The translations under genes and the position numbers were made by a program. Of a DNA stretch of 44,392 nt, positions 1-7,489 are shown piece after piece. The notes below the pieces were generated by a model that saw nothing but the letters and a program-made list of their open reading frames with translations, was not told the DNA's origin and made no database searches. The stretch's first letter is position 1, and every line of letters begins with the position of its first letter. Source of the DNA: Bryobacterales bacterium (GTDB taxonomy: Bacteria; Acidobacteriota; Terriglobia; Bryobacterales; Bryobacteraceae); NCBI GenBank assembly GCA_003166865.1, contig PMUP01000097.1, positions 298,000 to 342,391 of the forward strand, written 5' to 3'.

Positions 1-110
1 TGGTTCAATCCGTAGACAAGTTTTGCCATGCTGCAAATCTCCCTCTCACGTTCTTCAGAATAGCTTGAGCCGACGGCCCCCTACCCTTTGCTTTGAATTA
101 ACGTTGCGCA

Positions 111-1787
111 CTACTCGTGGCTCTTCGCATTGGGGTCAGGGGCCGGGGCTGGGATGCGTGGGAGCATCTCTGCGCGGGTGGCTGCGTTGTAGGCAAACCA
201 CGCTTCGATCGTGGAACTCTGCATCACATCGGCCTTCTGCACGCGGTCATAGGTGTCCGCGTTGGAGTGGTGGGTACGGGTACCGTACTCCAACCCATCC
301 TGCTGGAAACCAATGCCGTTCAGGCCAATCCACGAAAAGGCGGACGAGTCCGTCCCACCAGGGCTCGCGGTGGGTCTGAACTGATCCCCGCCAGAAACAG
401 CAACGATATGCTGGTCCTTGATGGGCTCAATCCAGGACTTGAAGATGGCCGCCATCTGCGGACTTCCCCCCGCCGAAACTCCTCGGAAGCGGCCGGAGCC
501 GCCGTCGTCGTTGAAGTACACATCCAGCTTGTCGTACTCGGGGGTCTTCACCATGGTGGAGCGTTGAGCGAAGTGCTGCTGCACGTAGGCGGTTGAGCCG
601 TAGACGCCCTCTTCTTCGCCGCCCCACAGGGCAACGCGAACCGTACGCGCCATGGGCTTGTGCAGCGTAGCCAAAATGCGCACCGCCTCCATCGCCACTG
701 AAGATCCCGTGCCGTTATCGGTGGCGCCTGTGCCGCCCTGCCAGCTGTCAAAGTGTCCGCCGAGCATGACAACTTCGTCCGGTTTGGTGGTACCCGGAAT
801 CTCGCCGATGACATTGAATGCGTTCTGGTCTTCCCTCTGATAATCGACAGCGATATCGAAGTTCAGCTGCGGCGTGACACCGTGCTGCATCAGGCGGACG
901 AGGCGGTTATACTGCTCTGCCCCGATGGCGACGATCGGAGGGGGAATTGGATCCTTGGGATTCTCCGACCCCCCATACGTGGAAAAGATCGTACCGCCGT
1001 CTCCGTTGTAGCCCGGTGTGATGGAAATGGCCACGCCCTCTTCCTTCAGGAAAGCGTTGACCTCGTTGCGCAGGCCCCCGTTCTTGGCATTGGCCAGGGC
1101 AAGCGACGTCGGCGTGTATTCCCACTCGCCTTCACCCGGGCGACCCCGCCCGCTGGGGTCGCGATTGGCTGTAGCGCCGGCTGCTGCTCCGCGCTCGCCG
1201 CCACCCGGGCCACGCTCGTCTCCGCGTGCAAGAATTTCCTCATCCGTTGGGGACGGCAGCGCGTCCGCCCGCGTGTGGAGCGTGAGTGGAGCCGGGTCAA
1301 ACATCAGCAGCGCCTTGCCCTTCAGCTTGCCATGGTATTTGGCGAAGTCTGCTTTCGAGTGGATGGGCGCCCACACCGGCTCGACCGTGATCGGGCCGTT
1401 CGTTCCAGGCGTCCATGCCAGCGGGAACCCGGTAAACGCAGCATAGACCGGCGTCTCCATCGCGGCGTAGAAATGCTTGGTCTGCCACCCATAGCCGAAG
1501 GGCCACTTTTCCAGGTGGACGTTCTTAAGTCCCCACTCTTGCATCTGCCTCATAGCCCATTCGGCGGCGAGTTTGTGATTGCGGCTGTTGGTGACGCGCG
1601 GACCATACACCTCGGACATCCAGAAAAGGTTTTCCATCACTTGCGAGTGCTGGAAGGCCTCGGCCTTGATCTGGGCCAGGGCGTCCAGATCGACTTTGTC
1701 GCCTCCTGGTGCCTGCGCGAAGGAAGCCGGGATGAGTAAGAGGGCCGTGACCATCGGGGCAGCCTGCCTGAAGCGGAGTAGATTCAT
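111..1787 (-). CDS. Exported M28-family metallopeptidase (carboxypeptidase Q / PSMA-like)
   Basis: Predicted two-zinc aminopeptidase/carboxypeptidase acting outside the cytoplasm. A signal peptide is visible at residues 1-25 (hydrophobic core, cleavage after SFAQA). The M28 metal site can be read in order: H345 and D347 in GGHFDSW, D357 in ATDNGTG, the catalytic/ligand pair E391-E392 in WGGEEEG, D427/D428 in FNDDGG, and H506/H507 in RTHHSNADTYD. Residues 130-320 occupy the place of the protease-associated insert and contain a Gly/Arg-rich stretch at about 188-220 that looks like a flexible linker. The length of 558 aa suits this subfamily. A purine-rich GGAGAAAG lies just upstream of the ATG on the minus strand. 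It is monocistronic as far as the window shows. Family is confident; substrate is unknown. Confidence 0.93.
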   Translation of the reverse strand: MNLLRFRQAAPMVTALLLIPASFAQAPGGDKVDLDALAQIKAEAFQHSQVMENLFWMSEVYGPRVTNSRNHKLAAEWAMRQMQEWGLKNVHLEKWPFGYGWQTKHFYAAMETPVYAAFTGFPLAWTPGTNGPITVEPVWAPIHSKADFAKYHGKLKGKALLMFDPAPLTLHTRADALPSPTDEEILARGDERGPGGGERGAAAGATANRDPSGRGRPGEGEWEYTPTSLALANAKNGGLRNEVNAFLKEEGVAISITPGYNGDGGTIFSTYGGSENPKDPIPPPIVAIGAEQYNRLVRLMQHGVTPQLNFDIAVDYQREDQNAFNVIGEIPGTTKPDEVVMLGGHFDSWQGGTGATDNGTGSSVAMEAVRILATLHKPMARTVRVALWGGEEEGVYGSTAYVQQHFAQRSTMVKTPEYDKLDVYFNDDGGSGRFRGVSAGGSPQMAAIFKSWIEPIKDQHIVAVSGGDQFRPTASPGGTDSSAFSWIGLNGIGFQQDGLEYGTRTHHSNADTYDRVQKADVMQSSTIEAWFAYNAATRAEMLPRIPAPAPDPNAKSHE

Positions 1788-2049
1788 GGAGATTCTCGCT
1801 TTCTCCGGGACTTGGCCTCCCCTAAATGGCGTGCGAGGGAGCGTGCCCGGATTAGGAACAAGAAGTCATTTTCGCACGCTAATTGCCCAGAAGTCGCTTC
1901 TGGGAGTTCACCTGCTACTAACGGCGTAGCGTTCACCGTCGCCACTGGGTGGATCGTCGGCAAGTCGGAGACTGGCGGCGCCGGGGCCGGAATGCATGCT
2001 AGAATTCGGCCCGACTTTGCCCGAAGACAGGGCGGTCGCGAAGTCTACA

Positions 2050-2276
2050 ATGAAAATCATACAGACGACGCAAAGCTCCTGAAGGCCGCCGACATTGCAG
2101 CCCGGCGGCAAGAGGTGAGCCGATCGGCCCTCATCCGTCAGGCTCTCCAGGAACACCTCAAGCGTCTGCATGTCGCGGAACTCGATGCGCGTGATCGGCG
2201 GGGCTATCAAGCTCGGCCACAGCGCCTCGAAGAGTATCGTCCCTGGGAGGAGACTGCCGCTTGGCCGAACGAGTGA
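2050..2276 (+). pseudogene. Frameshifted ribbon-helix-helix antitoxin relic
   Basis: An ATG at 2050 opens MKIIQTT but hits a stop after ten codons. The other frame then carries a good RHH helix pair, DAKLLKAADIAARR then VSRSALIRQALQEHL, followed by the tail ERDRRGY-like and AAWPNE typical of MazE/CopG-like antitoxins. The frame change must lie near 2060-2070, one base too many or two too few. A GTG at 2273 overlaps the stop (GTGA), as expected for a coupled toxin, but that reading frame ends after 14 codons (2317) and could be a MazF stub. I read this as an inactivated type II toxin-antitoxin locus. A single sequencing error could explain the frameshift but not the missing toxin. Confidence 0.6.
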
Positions 2277-2352
2277 ACTGCGGCAAGGTTCACCTGCTCG
2301 CGACGGGCGTTCCTTGACCGTTCATGCCGGCGCTTCCGGCCACAATCAGTCA

Positions 2353-2589
2353 GTCTGAAATCATGCCCAGCCGTACTGCACAACGCGCAAAACCCACAGG
2401 CTCCGAGAAGGCGATCTTGTGGAGGTGACAGCCCAGGACGGGCGCGTCTCCATGAAACCGAGGAAACTGGCTGACGTGGAGGACACACTCACACCGGTGG
2501 AGGCAAAGAAGGTGCGCCGCGGACTCAGGCAGGCGAAGGAAGGCAAAAACCTGCCCTGGAGCCATGTGAAGCATGACCTGGGCCTGTGA
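2353..2589 (+). pseudogene. AbrB/SpoVT-type antitoxin with internal deletion
   Basis: The C-terminal two thirds, from 2401 to the stop at 2587-2589, reads LREGDLVEVTAQDGRVSMKP, then a charged linker and a tail ending HVKHDLGL. This is the swapped-hairpin AbrB fold as used in antitoxins. The expected N-terminal strand is only hinted at by MPSRT from the ATG at 2353, in a different frame. In the correct frame there is a stop at 2356-2358 and no start. Compared with the family, roughly ten residues of the first strand are missing along with the frame. The stop overlaps the start of the RelE-like gene by 17 bases, the normal arrangement for this pair. Likely non-functional. Confidence 0.55.
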
Positions 2590-2717
2590 GCTTACCGAGG
2601 CGGCGGAGAAAGACTTGAAAGATCTCCCGCGCAAGGTCCAGGAACGTGTTGCACGCACTTTAGACCAGATGGCGGCCGATCCATTTCTAAGGAGACGTAA
2701 AGGCGCTCCAGGCGCGT
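2573..2717 (+). pseudogene. Truncated RelE/ParE-type toxin relic
   Basis: The reading frame starts with MTWACELTEAAEKDLKDLP and continues VQERVARTLDQMAADPFL, a clear match to the N-terminal half of RelE-family mRNA interferases (about 85-90 aa when complete). After codon 39 one extra base (near 2690) shifts the frame; the shifted frame continues GDVKALQ, the family's next conserved block. The catalytic C-terminal strands are then absent. The remaining ORF runs into the leader of the next gene. It is paired with the broken AbrB antitoxin just upstream, so both partners are decayed. The family call is strong for the preserved segment. Confidence 0.65.
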
Positions 2718-2772
2718 TCCAGGGCCCTTGTTGTATACTTCTGCATGAAATCCAATTGTCCAAGGAGACCAC

Positions 2773-3297
2773 GTGAATCGCATCTGGACCCTCACTCTGA
2801 TGGGAGCTTTGCTCGGCGCCGTAGCCCTCAACGCTCAAAACCCTCTCTCAACCGATACCAAGAACTTTTACAACGGCATCAAGGGCACCTTGACCAAGGC
2901 CGCCGACGAGATGTCGGAAGCGGACTATTCGTTCAAAGCCAGTCCGGCAGAAAAGACTTATGGCGCGATGATCGGACATATTGCTGATGTGCAGCTGGCG
3001 CTCTGCGGCAACGCCAATGGCGAGCAGAAGATGGGCGACGCTGAGAAGACCAAGACCACGAAGGCGGACTTGGTTGCCGCGCTCAAAGCGTCCTTCGACT
3101 ACTGCGATGGCGTGTATGGCTCGCTGACGGACGCCGATGCCGCAACCAAGGTCACGATGTTCGGCCCCAACAAGGCCACCAAGCTTGCTGTGCTCAACTT
3201 CAACATCGCCCACGACAACGAGATGTACGGCCAGTTGGTGGTGTACCTGCGCATCAAGGGCCTGGTGCCTCCGTCCAGCCAGCGCCGTCAACCTTAG
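2773..3297 (+). CDS. Secreted DinB/DfrB-like four-helix protein
   Basis: 174-residue protein with a signal peptide (hydrophobic residues 5-18, cleavage after ALNAQ). The mature part shows the DinB-like layout: a helix starting NFYNGIKGTLTKAADEM, the block SPAEKTYGAMIGHIADVQ with a candidate metal-binding His, and the C-terminal HDNEMYGQLVVYLR with the second. DinB-like proteins are metal-binding four-helix bundles, mostly of unknown enzymatic role; secreted versions are common in acidobacteria. The GTG start is supported by AAGGAGACC at 2762-2770. TATACT at 2734-2739 may be the promoter -10, so transcription would start inside the decayed RelE relic. Family likely; function unknown. Confidence 0.85.
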   Translation: MNRIWTLTLMGALLGAVALNAQNPLSTDTKNFYNGIKGTLTKAADEMSEADYSFKASPAEKTYGAMIGHIADVQLALCGNANGEQKMGDAEKTKTTKADLVAALKASFDYCDGVYGSLTDADAATKVTMFGPNKATKLAVLNFNIAHDNEMYGQLVVYLRIKGLVPPSSQRRQP

Positions 3298-3299
3298 CG

Positions 3300-4130
3300 C
3301 TACCGTTTCCCGGCAACGATGTGCAGGTGCGCAGGCATTTGCACGTGCGCTAGATCCAGATCGTCGCGAACGATGGGAACAGTGAGTGAGACCGTCGCGG
3401 GCGCCGATGGATAGTTCTGGCTAATCGAAATCTTCAACGCGCGCGTGGGAGTCTGTACCAGCGTCACCAAGCGGCTGGCATCCGCGAACGACCGCAGCGA
3501 TTGCGCCTGTTTGGGATCGTCGCTCGTAATCAGCGCCTCCCGCAGAACGCGTTCCGCCGATGCGTACGTCAGCACCGCCACTACGTGCGGGTCCTTCAAG
3601 CGTGCGTCGGCTGCGTCATCCGCCGGAACTTCCAGTCCCACGTAGCGCATAGTCTGAATGTCCCGCCGGATCGAGAACCCGAGCAGCGGCACATACGTAT
3701 CAAAGAGCCGCTCGCCCGTCCCCAGCTTGTACACCGACCACCACTCCGTATCTTCCAGCCCGCGCAGGATCACCAGCAGCGCACCGTCCACCGTCTTCGA
3801 ATCCACGCCCTCGGCCTTCAGTGAGTACAGCGGCTTCTGTTTCGGGTCCACGCCCAGCGGCCAAGCCTCCACCGCCGTGGATGCTTCCATGCCGATTTCG
3901 TCCACCACCTGCTTGGTGCGCGTGGTCGTGCGCAACAACAATCGCTGGTCCTGCGGCCGGCCCGGCACGCCGATGCTGGTCACTTCATACGCGACATTCG
4001 TGATCTCGACCGTCTGCTGGCCGTCCTTGTTGACGCCATATATGACGCTCGCGGGCGACTGCGCTTGAAACGGCTGGTGCGTTTGCGCGATCGCCGCCAC
4101 GGTGATCAAGAGAACCGCGATCGGCTTCAT
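3300..4130 (-). CDS. Exported protein of unknown function
   Basis: 276 aa with a short signal peptide (MKPIAVLLITVAAIAQ). I do not recognise a family. The mature protein is rich in beta-strand-like segments, has no obvious catalytic motif, one tryptophan pair (EWWSVYK), and no cysteines. It lies five bases downstream of the metallo-beta-lactamase-fold gene on the same strand, so the two probably form an operon. Its 3' end comes within three bases of the converging DinB gene. Coding status is supported by the long open frame, the signal peptide and tight spacing. Confidence 0.7.
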   Translation of the reverse strand: MKPIAVLLITVAAIAQTHQPFQAQSPASVIYGVNKDGQQTVEITNVAYEVTSIGVPGRPQDQRLLLRTTTRTKQVVDEIGMEASTAVEAWPLGVDPKQKPLYSLKAEGVDSKTVDGALLVILRGLEDTEWWSVYKLGTGERLFDTYVPLLGFSIRRDIQTMRYVGLEVPADDAADARLKDPHVVAVLTYASAERVLREALITSDDPKQAQSLRSFADASRLVTLVQTPTRALKISISQNYPSAPATVSLTVPIVRDDLDLAHVQMPAHLHIVAGKR

Positions 4131-4135
4131 GTACC

Positions 4136-4984
4136 TTATTCGTAGAATTGCGGCGCTTTCTTTAGCTTCGCGTTCGCGATGAAGTCATGCTGGATCCAAA
4201 GCTGGGCGCCGCTCTCTTTCAGAAACGCCTCGATTTTCTCTCGCGTCGCCACCGTTTGCTGCTGATCGGTTTCGAACGTCGGCACGCGCTTCAATATGCG
4301 CTCTTCGGGATAGTGATACAGATCGCCGCTGAGCACGATCGGCCCCGTCTTCTTCAGCTTCAAGAACAAAACCTGATGCCCCGGCGTGTGGCCTGGCGCA
4401 AGCTTCATCACCACCGTTCCATCGCCGAACACGTCATAGTCGTCGGCCGGAATGAGAATGGTCTTGCTGTTCTTGAGCGCCGAGTAGTTCGCGGGATTGA
4501 CCTTGTCTGGAGGCTTCGCTGCAAACATCGCGTCACGCTCTACCTTGCGCACCAGCCACGTGGCGTTCGCGAACTCGTTCGCATTGGCGATGTGATCGTA
4601 ATGATAGTGCGAGAAGGCCAAATACTGGATGTGTTCCGGCTCGTAACCGATTTTCTCCATTTGTGACTCGAGCGTCTGCGTGATCGTTGCATAGCCCTCC
4701 ATTACGGAAGGCGCGCCCGGCTTCAACGCGGCGTCGGGCACCGCGCCTACGTCCCACATCAGCGTCCCCTTGGGATGCACAATCAGAAAGCACGCCACCG
4801 ACAAGTTTGTCGTCGCCAGCTCTTCTTTCTTGAAGCGGAACCGCTCCGGATCCGAAATGTTCAAACTCCCGCAGTCGAACACGTACAACCGCACCGATTT
4901 CGGCGGAGGCGGCGCCTTGTGGTGGGCGTGTGCGGCGAACGGGGCTATCCACGTGGCGAGAATAAACGCAGTTTTCTTCAACAT
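4136..4984 (-). CDS. Exported metallo-beta-lactamase-fold hydrolase, AHL-lactonase-like
   Basis: 282 aa with a signal peptide (residues 1-20, cleavage near AHAHH). The metal-binding HxHxDH is present as SHYHYDHIAN, followed by the third-strand histidine in LAPGHTPGHQ, an aspartate in LSGDLYHYPEE and a late histidine in WIQHDFIANAK. The order and the VFDCG start of the mature chain resemble the N-acyl-homoserine lactonase (AiiA/AttM) branch. If correct it would hydrolyse lactones in the periplasm or outside the cell. A generic MBL-fold esterase is the alternative. It is the first gene of a two-gene minus-strand unit with the unknown exported protein at 3300-4130. Confidence 0.85.
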   Translation of the reverse strand: MLKKTAFILATWIAPFAAHAHHKAPPPPKSVRLYVFDCGSLNISDPERFRFKKEELATTNLSVACFLIVHPKGTLMWDVGAVPDAALKPGAPSVMEGYATITQTLESQMEKIGYEPEHIQYLAFSHYHYDHIANANEFANATWLVRKVERDAMFAAKPPDKVNPANYSALKNSKTILIPADDYDVFGDGTVVMKLAPGHTPGHQVLFLKLKKTGPIVLSGDLYHYPEERILKRVPTFETDQQQTVATREKIEAFLKESGAQLWIQHDFIANAKLKKAPQFYE

Positions 4985-5072
4985 GTGCTTCGGTCAATCA
5001 TACTATTTTGGCCGCCACCTTCCATAAGGGCGGCCCTTGCACAGGGCGCCCAAACGGTTCCAAAATGGTCCC

Positions 5073-5312
5073 ATGAACATCACGCTCAAGAACGTGCCCG
5101 ACAAGGTCTATCGGACCGTGAAGCGTGCCGCCAAAGAGCAGGGGCGGAGCCTCAACGCGCAGATCATTCAGTTACTCGAAACCGAGGCTGCGCAGTTGGA
5201 GCGGCGGGGAAAGAGTCGTCAATGGCGGGCCGAATTGGAGCGATTTCGCAAATCGCTTCCGCCCATGGACGACAGTACCCCTTTGATACGTCATGAGAGG
5301 CAGCGGCGCTGA
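5073..5312 (+). CDS. Arc/FitA-type ribbon-helix-helix antitoxin
   Basis: 79 aa from the ATG at 5073. The open frame extends to 5037, but residues from MNITLKNVPDKVYRTVKRAA match the RHH start of FitA/VapB-like antitoxins: strand NITLKNV, helix DKVYRTVKRAAKEQG, then RSLNAQIIQLLETEA. The C-terminal part is charged, as in toxin-binding tails. It is followed after three bases by a VapC-type PIN gene that is broken, so this antitoxin looks intact but orphaned. It could still bind DNA or protect against a related toxin elsewhere. No clear Shine-Dalgarno is visible. Confidence 0.75.
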   Translation: MNITLKNVPDKVYRTVKRAAKEQGRSLNAQIIQLLETEAAQLERRGKSRQWRAELERFRKSLPPMDDSTPLIRHERQRR

Positions 5313-5315
5313 ATC

Positions 5316-5490
5316 TTGCCGGAAACGTTCGTGGTTGACTGCAGCCTCGCAGCCAAGTGGGTGCTGCCCGGAGCGAGGCCATGTTGAGGCCTTGCGCCTG
5401 CTGGATGGATATGAAGCTTTTCGGCTGATGGAGGAATCCGAGCTTCAACTGTTCGAGACCCGTCCACTGCTGGGGCGCGCGTTGGATCTG
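5316..5490 (+). pseudogene. VapC-type PIN toxin, frameshifted and internally deleted
   Basis: Starting at a TTG three bases after the antitoxin stop, the frame reads ETFVVDCSLAAKWVLP, the PIN N-terminus with its first catalytic aspartate, then ends at a stop at 5385-5387. Another frame picks up at 5383 with VEALRLLDGYE and then jumps to AFRLMEESELQLFETRPLLG. In the family about 40 residues, including the second acidic residue, lie between these blocks; here they are missing. The chain then stops matching at 5490, before the last acidic motif. Frameshift plus two deletions make this a dead toxin. Confidence 0.7.
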
Positions 5491-5535
5491 ATTCCTCGTA
5501 TTCCTTGTATTCCTCGTCTTCCTTGTGTTCCCCTC
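5491..5535 (+). repeat. Tandem 9-base repeat, consensus ATTCCTYGT
   Basis: Five consecutive 9-mers can be read: ATTCCTCGT, ATTCCTTGT, ATTCCTCGT, CTTCCTTGT and a degenerate GTTCCCCTC. The array begins exactly where homology of the PIN relic ends and stops 13 bases before the tatA Shine-Dalgarno. It is pyrimidine-rich on this strand. Period and register are plain; function, if any, is unknown. Confidence 0.75.
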
Positions 5536-5564
5536 CCTGCTATTATGAAGGCGGAGGTTCTAGC

Positions 5565-6017
5565 ATGGGTCCCGTGGGTATGCAGGAAATGGTCGTCATT
5601 CTCCTGGTCGCCCTTGTTTTGTTCGGTCCGAAAAAGCTGCCCGAACTCGGCAAGACGATCGGTAAGGCGATCACCGAGTTCCGCCGCGCACAGAGCGAAC
5701 TCAAAGCCACGTTCGACAGCCACATGCGAGAGTTGGAGAAGGAAGGCGAGTCAATCAAGGAAGTTACTCGCAGCTATACCAACGAAATCTACAACCACTA
5801 CACCGCATACGACACACCTTCCTTTAGCGATTCGCTCACCTATCCAGGCGCCGAACCGCATTCCACCGAAGCCAATCCATCCATCGTAAGCGTACCCGCA
5901 CCTCAGGGCGCCGAATCCAGCGTGTCTCCGAACGAGGCGCCAGTGAGTGGAACCGTAGCGCGAACAAACGGGCATACCGTCAGTGAGCCAGTCGCGCCGG
6001 AATCCATCAATACGTAA
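5565..6017 (+). CDS. tatA: Twin-arginine translocase subunit TatA/TatB
   Basis: Pore-forming component of the Tat system that exports folded proteins. Residues 7-20 form the short membrane helix, followed by the FGPKKLPELGK hinge and an amphipathic helix (about 27-60, AITEFRRAQSELKATFDSHMRELEKE). The remaining ~90 residues are a Pro/Ser/Thr-rich tail of low complexity. At 150 aa it is longer than a typical TatA and closer to TatB; with only tatC next door it may do both jobs. The start is set by AAGGCGGAGG at 5548-5557. It precedes tatC by 29 bases, in an operon. Confidence 0.92.
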   Translation: MGPVGMQEMVVILLVALVLFGPKKLPELGKTIGKAITEFRRAQSELKATFDSHMRELEKEGESIKEVTRSYTNEIYNHYTAYDTPSFSDSLTYPGAEPHSTEANPSIVSVPAPQGAESSVSPNEAPVSGTVARTNGHTVSEPVAPESINT

Positions 6018-6046
6018 AAGACGGCACGTAAAGAAACGTAAATAGC

Positions 6047-7108
6047 ATGGAAGACGATAAGCAGGGAGTTCCTCCTCCCGAAGGGGAAGGATCGCCCGAG
6101 GCCGGACGGCCGGCTTCCGACGCCGAAGTTGTCCATACTCCTACGGTAGAAGTGGTGGCTGAATCCGGTCTGATTCGCCGCCCGCCCGGGTTCCCTCCTC
6201 CGCCGCCGGCCGTGGACCCGGAAGACGAAGAAGAGGACCGCATGCTGCGCATGTCCTTCATGGAGCACCTGGAGGAGCTGCGCAGCCGCATCATCAGAGC
6301 CCTTTATGGCCTGGGAATCGCTTTCGTCTTGTCCCTCGGATTTGCTAACAAGCTCTGGGACGTCGTCAGCGATCCCGCCATCGACGCCCTGAAGCACCTG
6401 GGTGTAAACCCTCCGCGCCTGGCGCAGCTCTCGCCCATGGAAGCCTTCTCCGTAATCTGGGTGGAGCTGCCACTTTTGTGCTCGGTGTTTATCGCGTCGC
6501 CCTGGATCGTTTATCAGGTCTGGGCATTTATCTCCCCCGGCCTGTACAAGAAGGAACGACGGCTCGCTATCCCGTTCGTGCTGCTCACTGCCGGCCTCTT
6601 CATCGTCGGGGGATGCTTCGCCTATTTTCTGGCCTTCCGTTACGGTCTCGAGTTTTTGCTTGGCATCGGCATGAGCAACAACGTCCAGCCCGTGGTCTCC
6701 ATCACCGAGTATTTCGATCTCTTCGTCAACGTCACGCTCGGCGTCGCCTTGGTGTTCGAACTTCCCGTCGTGATATTCCTCTTGACGCTGCTGCGCCTGC
6801 TCTCACCGCGCTTCCTGCTCCGCCACTCCCGGTACGCCATCCTAGCCATCGTCATCGCCGCGGCCATCATCACCCCAACGCCCGATGTCTTCAACCTGAT
6901 GTTGTTCGCCGTCCCGATGTGTTTGCTCTATTTCGTTGGCGTGTTCGCGGGCCTTGCCCTGGTGATGCGCCGCGAAGGCCGCACGCTGCCGTGGCGCAAA
7001 GTGCTGCTGATCGCCTTCGGCATCCTGCTAGCCGCCGCGGCGGTCGTGATCGTAATGCTCCACTACCACGTACGTTTAGTACCGAAGTGGCCTTACTTCA
7101 CCCGGTAG
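6047..7108 (+). CDS. tatC: Sec-independent protein translocase TatC
   Basis: Multi-spanning receptor of the Tat system. The core starts at residue 68 with MRMSFMEHLEELRSRI, the TatC signature near the signal-peptide binding site, and continues through PMEAFSVIWVELPL, SPWIVYQVWAFISPGLYKKER and the FELPVVIF segment, with six membrane helices expected. The first ~65 residues are an acidic, proline-rich cytoplasmic extension absent from E. coli TatC. A short extra hydrophobic segment and a basic tail follow the usual end. Co-transcribed with tatA. Confidence 0.95.
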   Translation: MEDDKQGVPPPEGEGSPEAGRPASDAEVVHTPTVEVVAESGLIRRPPGFPPPPPAVDPEDEEEDRMLRMSFMEHLEELRSRIIRALYGLGIAFVLSLGFANKLWDVVSDPAIDALKHLGVNPPRLAQLSPMEAFSVIWVELPLLCSVFIASPWIVYQVWAFISPGLYKKERRLAIPFVLLTAGLFIVGGCFAYFLAFRYGLEFLLGIGMSNNVQPVVSITEYFDLFVNVTLGVALVFELPVVIFLLTLLRLLSPRFLLRHSRYAILAIVIAAAIITPTPDVFNLMLFAVPMCLLYFVGVFAGLALVMRREGRTLPWRKVLLIAFGILLAAAAVVIVMLHYHVRLVPKWPYFTR

Positions 7109-7167
7109 CCTCCCGAAGATTGAAAGCGTGGCGAAATCTATGGATTTTTTTCCCGGAGTCGTCTACG

Positions 7168-7440
7168 ATGGAAGGACCCCGAAGTCAATCTGCGATGGAC
7201 ATCATAAAAGCGCTGCGTGAGCTACATGCAGAGAAGAAGCGTCTGGACTCCGTGATCGCTTCCCTGGAAGCGCGATTGGTTGCCGCGCGTAAGCAAGGCG
7301 CCGCGCGAAAAAGCCCCGGACGCCGGGGCAGAAAAAACATGAGCGCGGCCGAGCGTCTGGAAGTCTCCAAACGAATGACACTGTATTGGGAAGCCCGCCG
7401 GGCTCAGCTCCGCGAGCTCAGCGATAGCAGCCAAACTTAG
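7168..7440 (+). CDS. Small coiled-coil, basic protein of unknown function
   Basis: 90 aa from ATG 7168 (GGAG at 7154-7157). An internal ATG at 7195 (MDIIKALRELHAEKKRLD) may be the true start. The N-terminal half forms a heptad-like helix (DIIKALRELHAEKKRLDSVIASLEARLVAAR when viewed piecewise), followed by a Lys/Arg/Gly patch RKSPGRRGRK and a second helix with a tryptophan. The basic patch suggests nucleic-acid contact. I recognise the type as a recurring acidobacterial small protein but cannot name a family. It is preceded by tatC with a 59-base gap. Confidence 0.6.
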   Translation: MEGPRSQSAMDIIKALRELHAEKKRLDSVIASLEARLVAARKQGAARKSPGRRGRKNMSAAERLEVSKRMTLYWEARRAQLRELSDSSQT

Positions 7441-7489
7441 CCGCGCGCCTAATTCCGAGCCGCGCGCGTGAGCAAGCGGGCGAGCCCCG

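Noticed and set aside
1-110. TTCAATCC near the left edge, checked as a possible tRNA T-arm
   Set aside because: No acceptor or anticodon stem pairs with it; nothing else is visible in 1-110.
753-1739. 328-codon plus-strand frame opposite the M28 peptidase
   Set aside because: The opposite strand has a signal peptide and full metal site; this frame has nothing recognisable.
1788-2049. 262-base intergenic stretch between the peptidase and the TA relics
   Set aside because: The open frame through it has no conserved start and only becomes protein-like at the RHH relic; no other signal seen.
5026-5038. Short palindrome AAGGGCGGCCCTT upstream of the antitoxin
   Set aside because: Could be an operator, but a six-base arm is expected often in GC-rich DNA and no second copy is seen.
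6478-7167. Same-strand frame running through tatC into the small coiled-coil gene
   Set aside because: The part inside tatC is a shadow; only the end from 7168 is taken as a gene.
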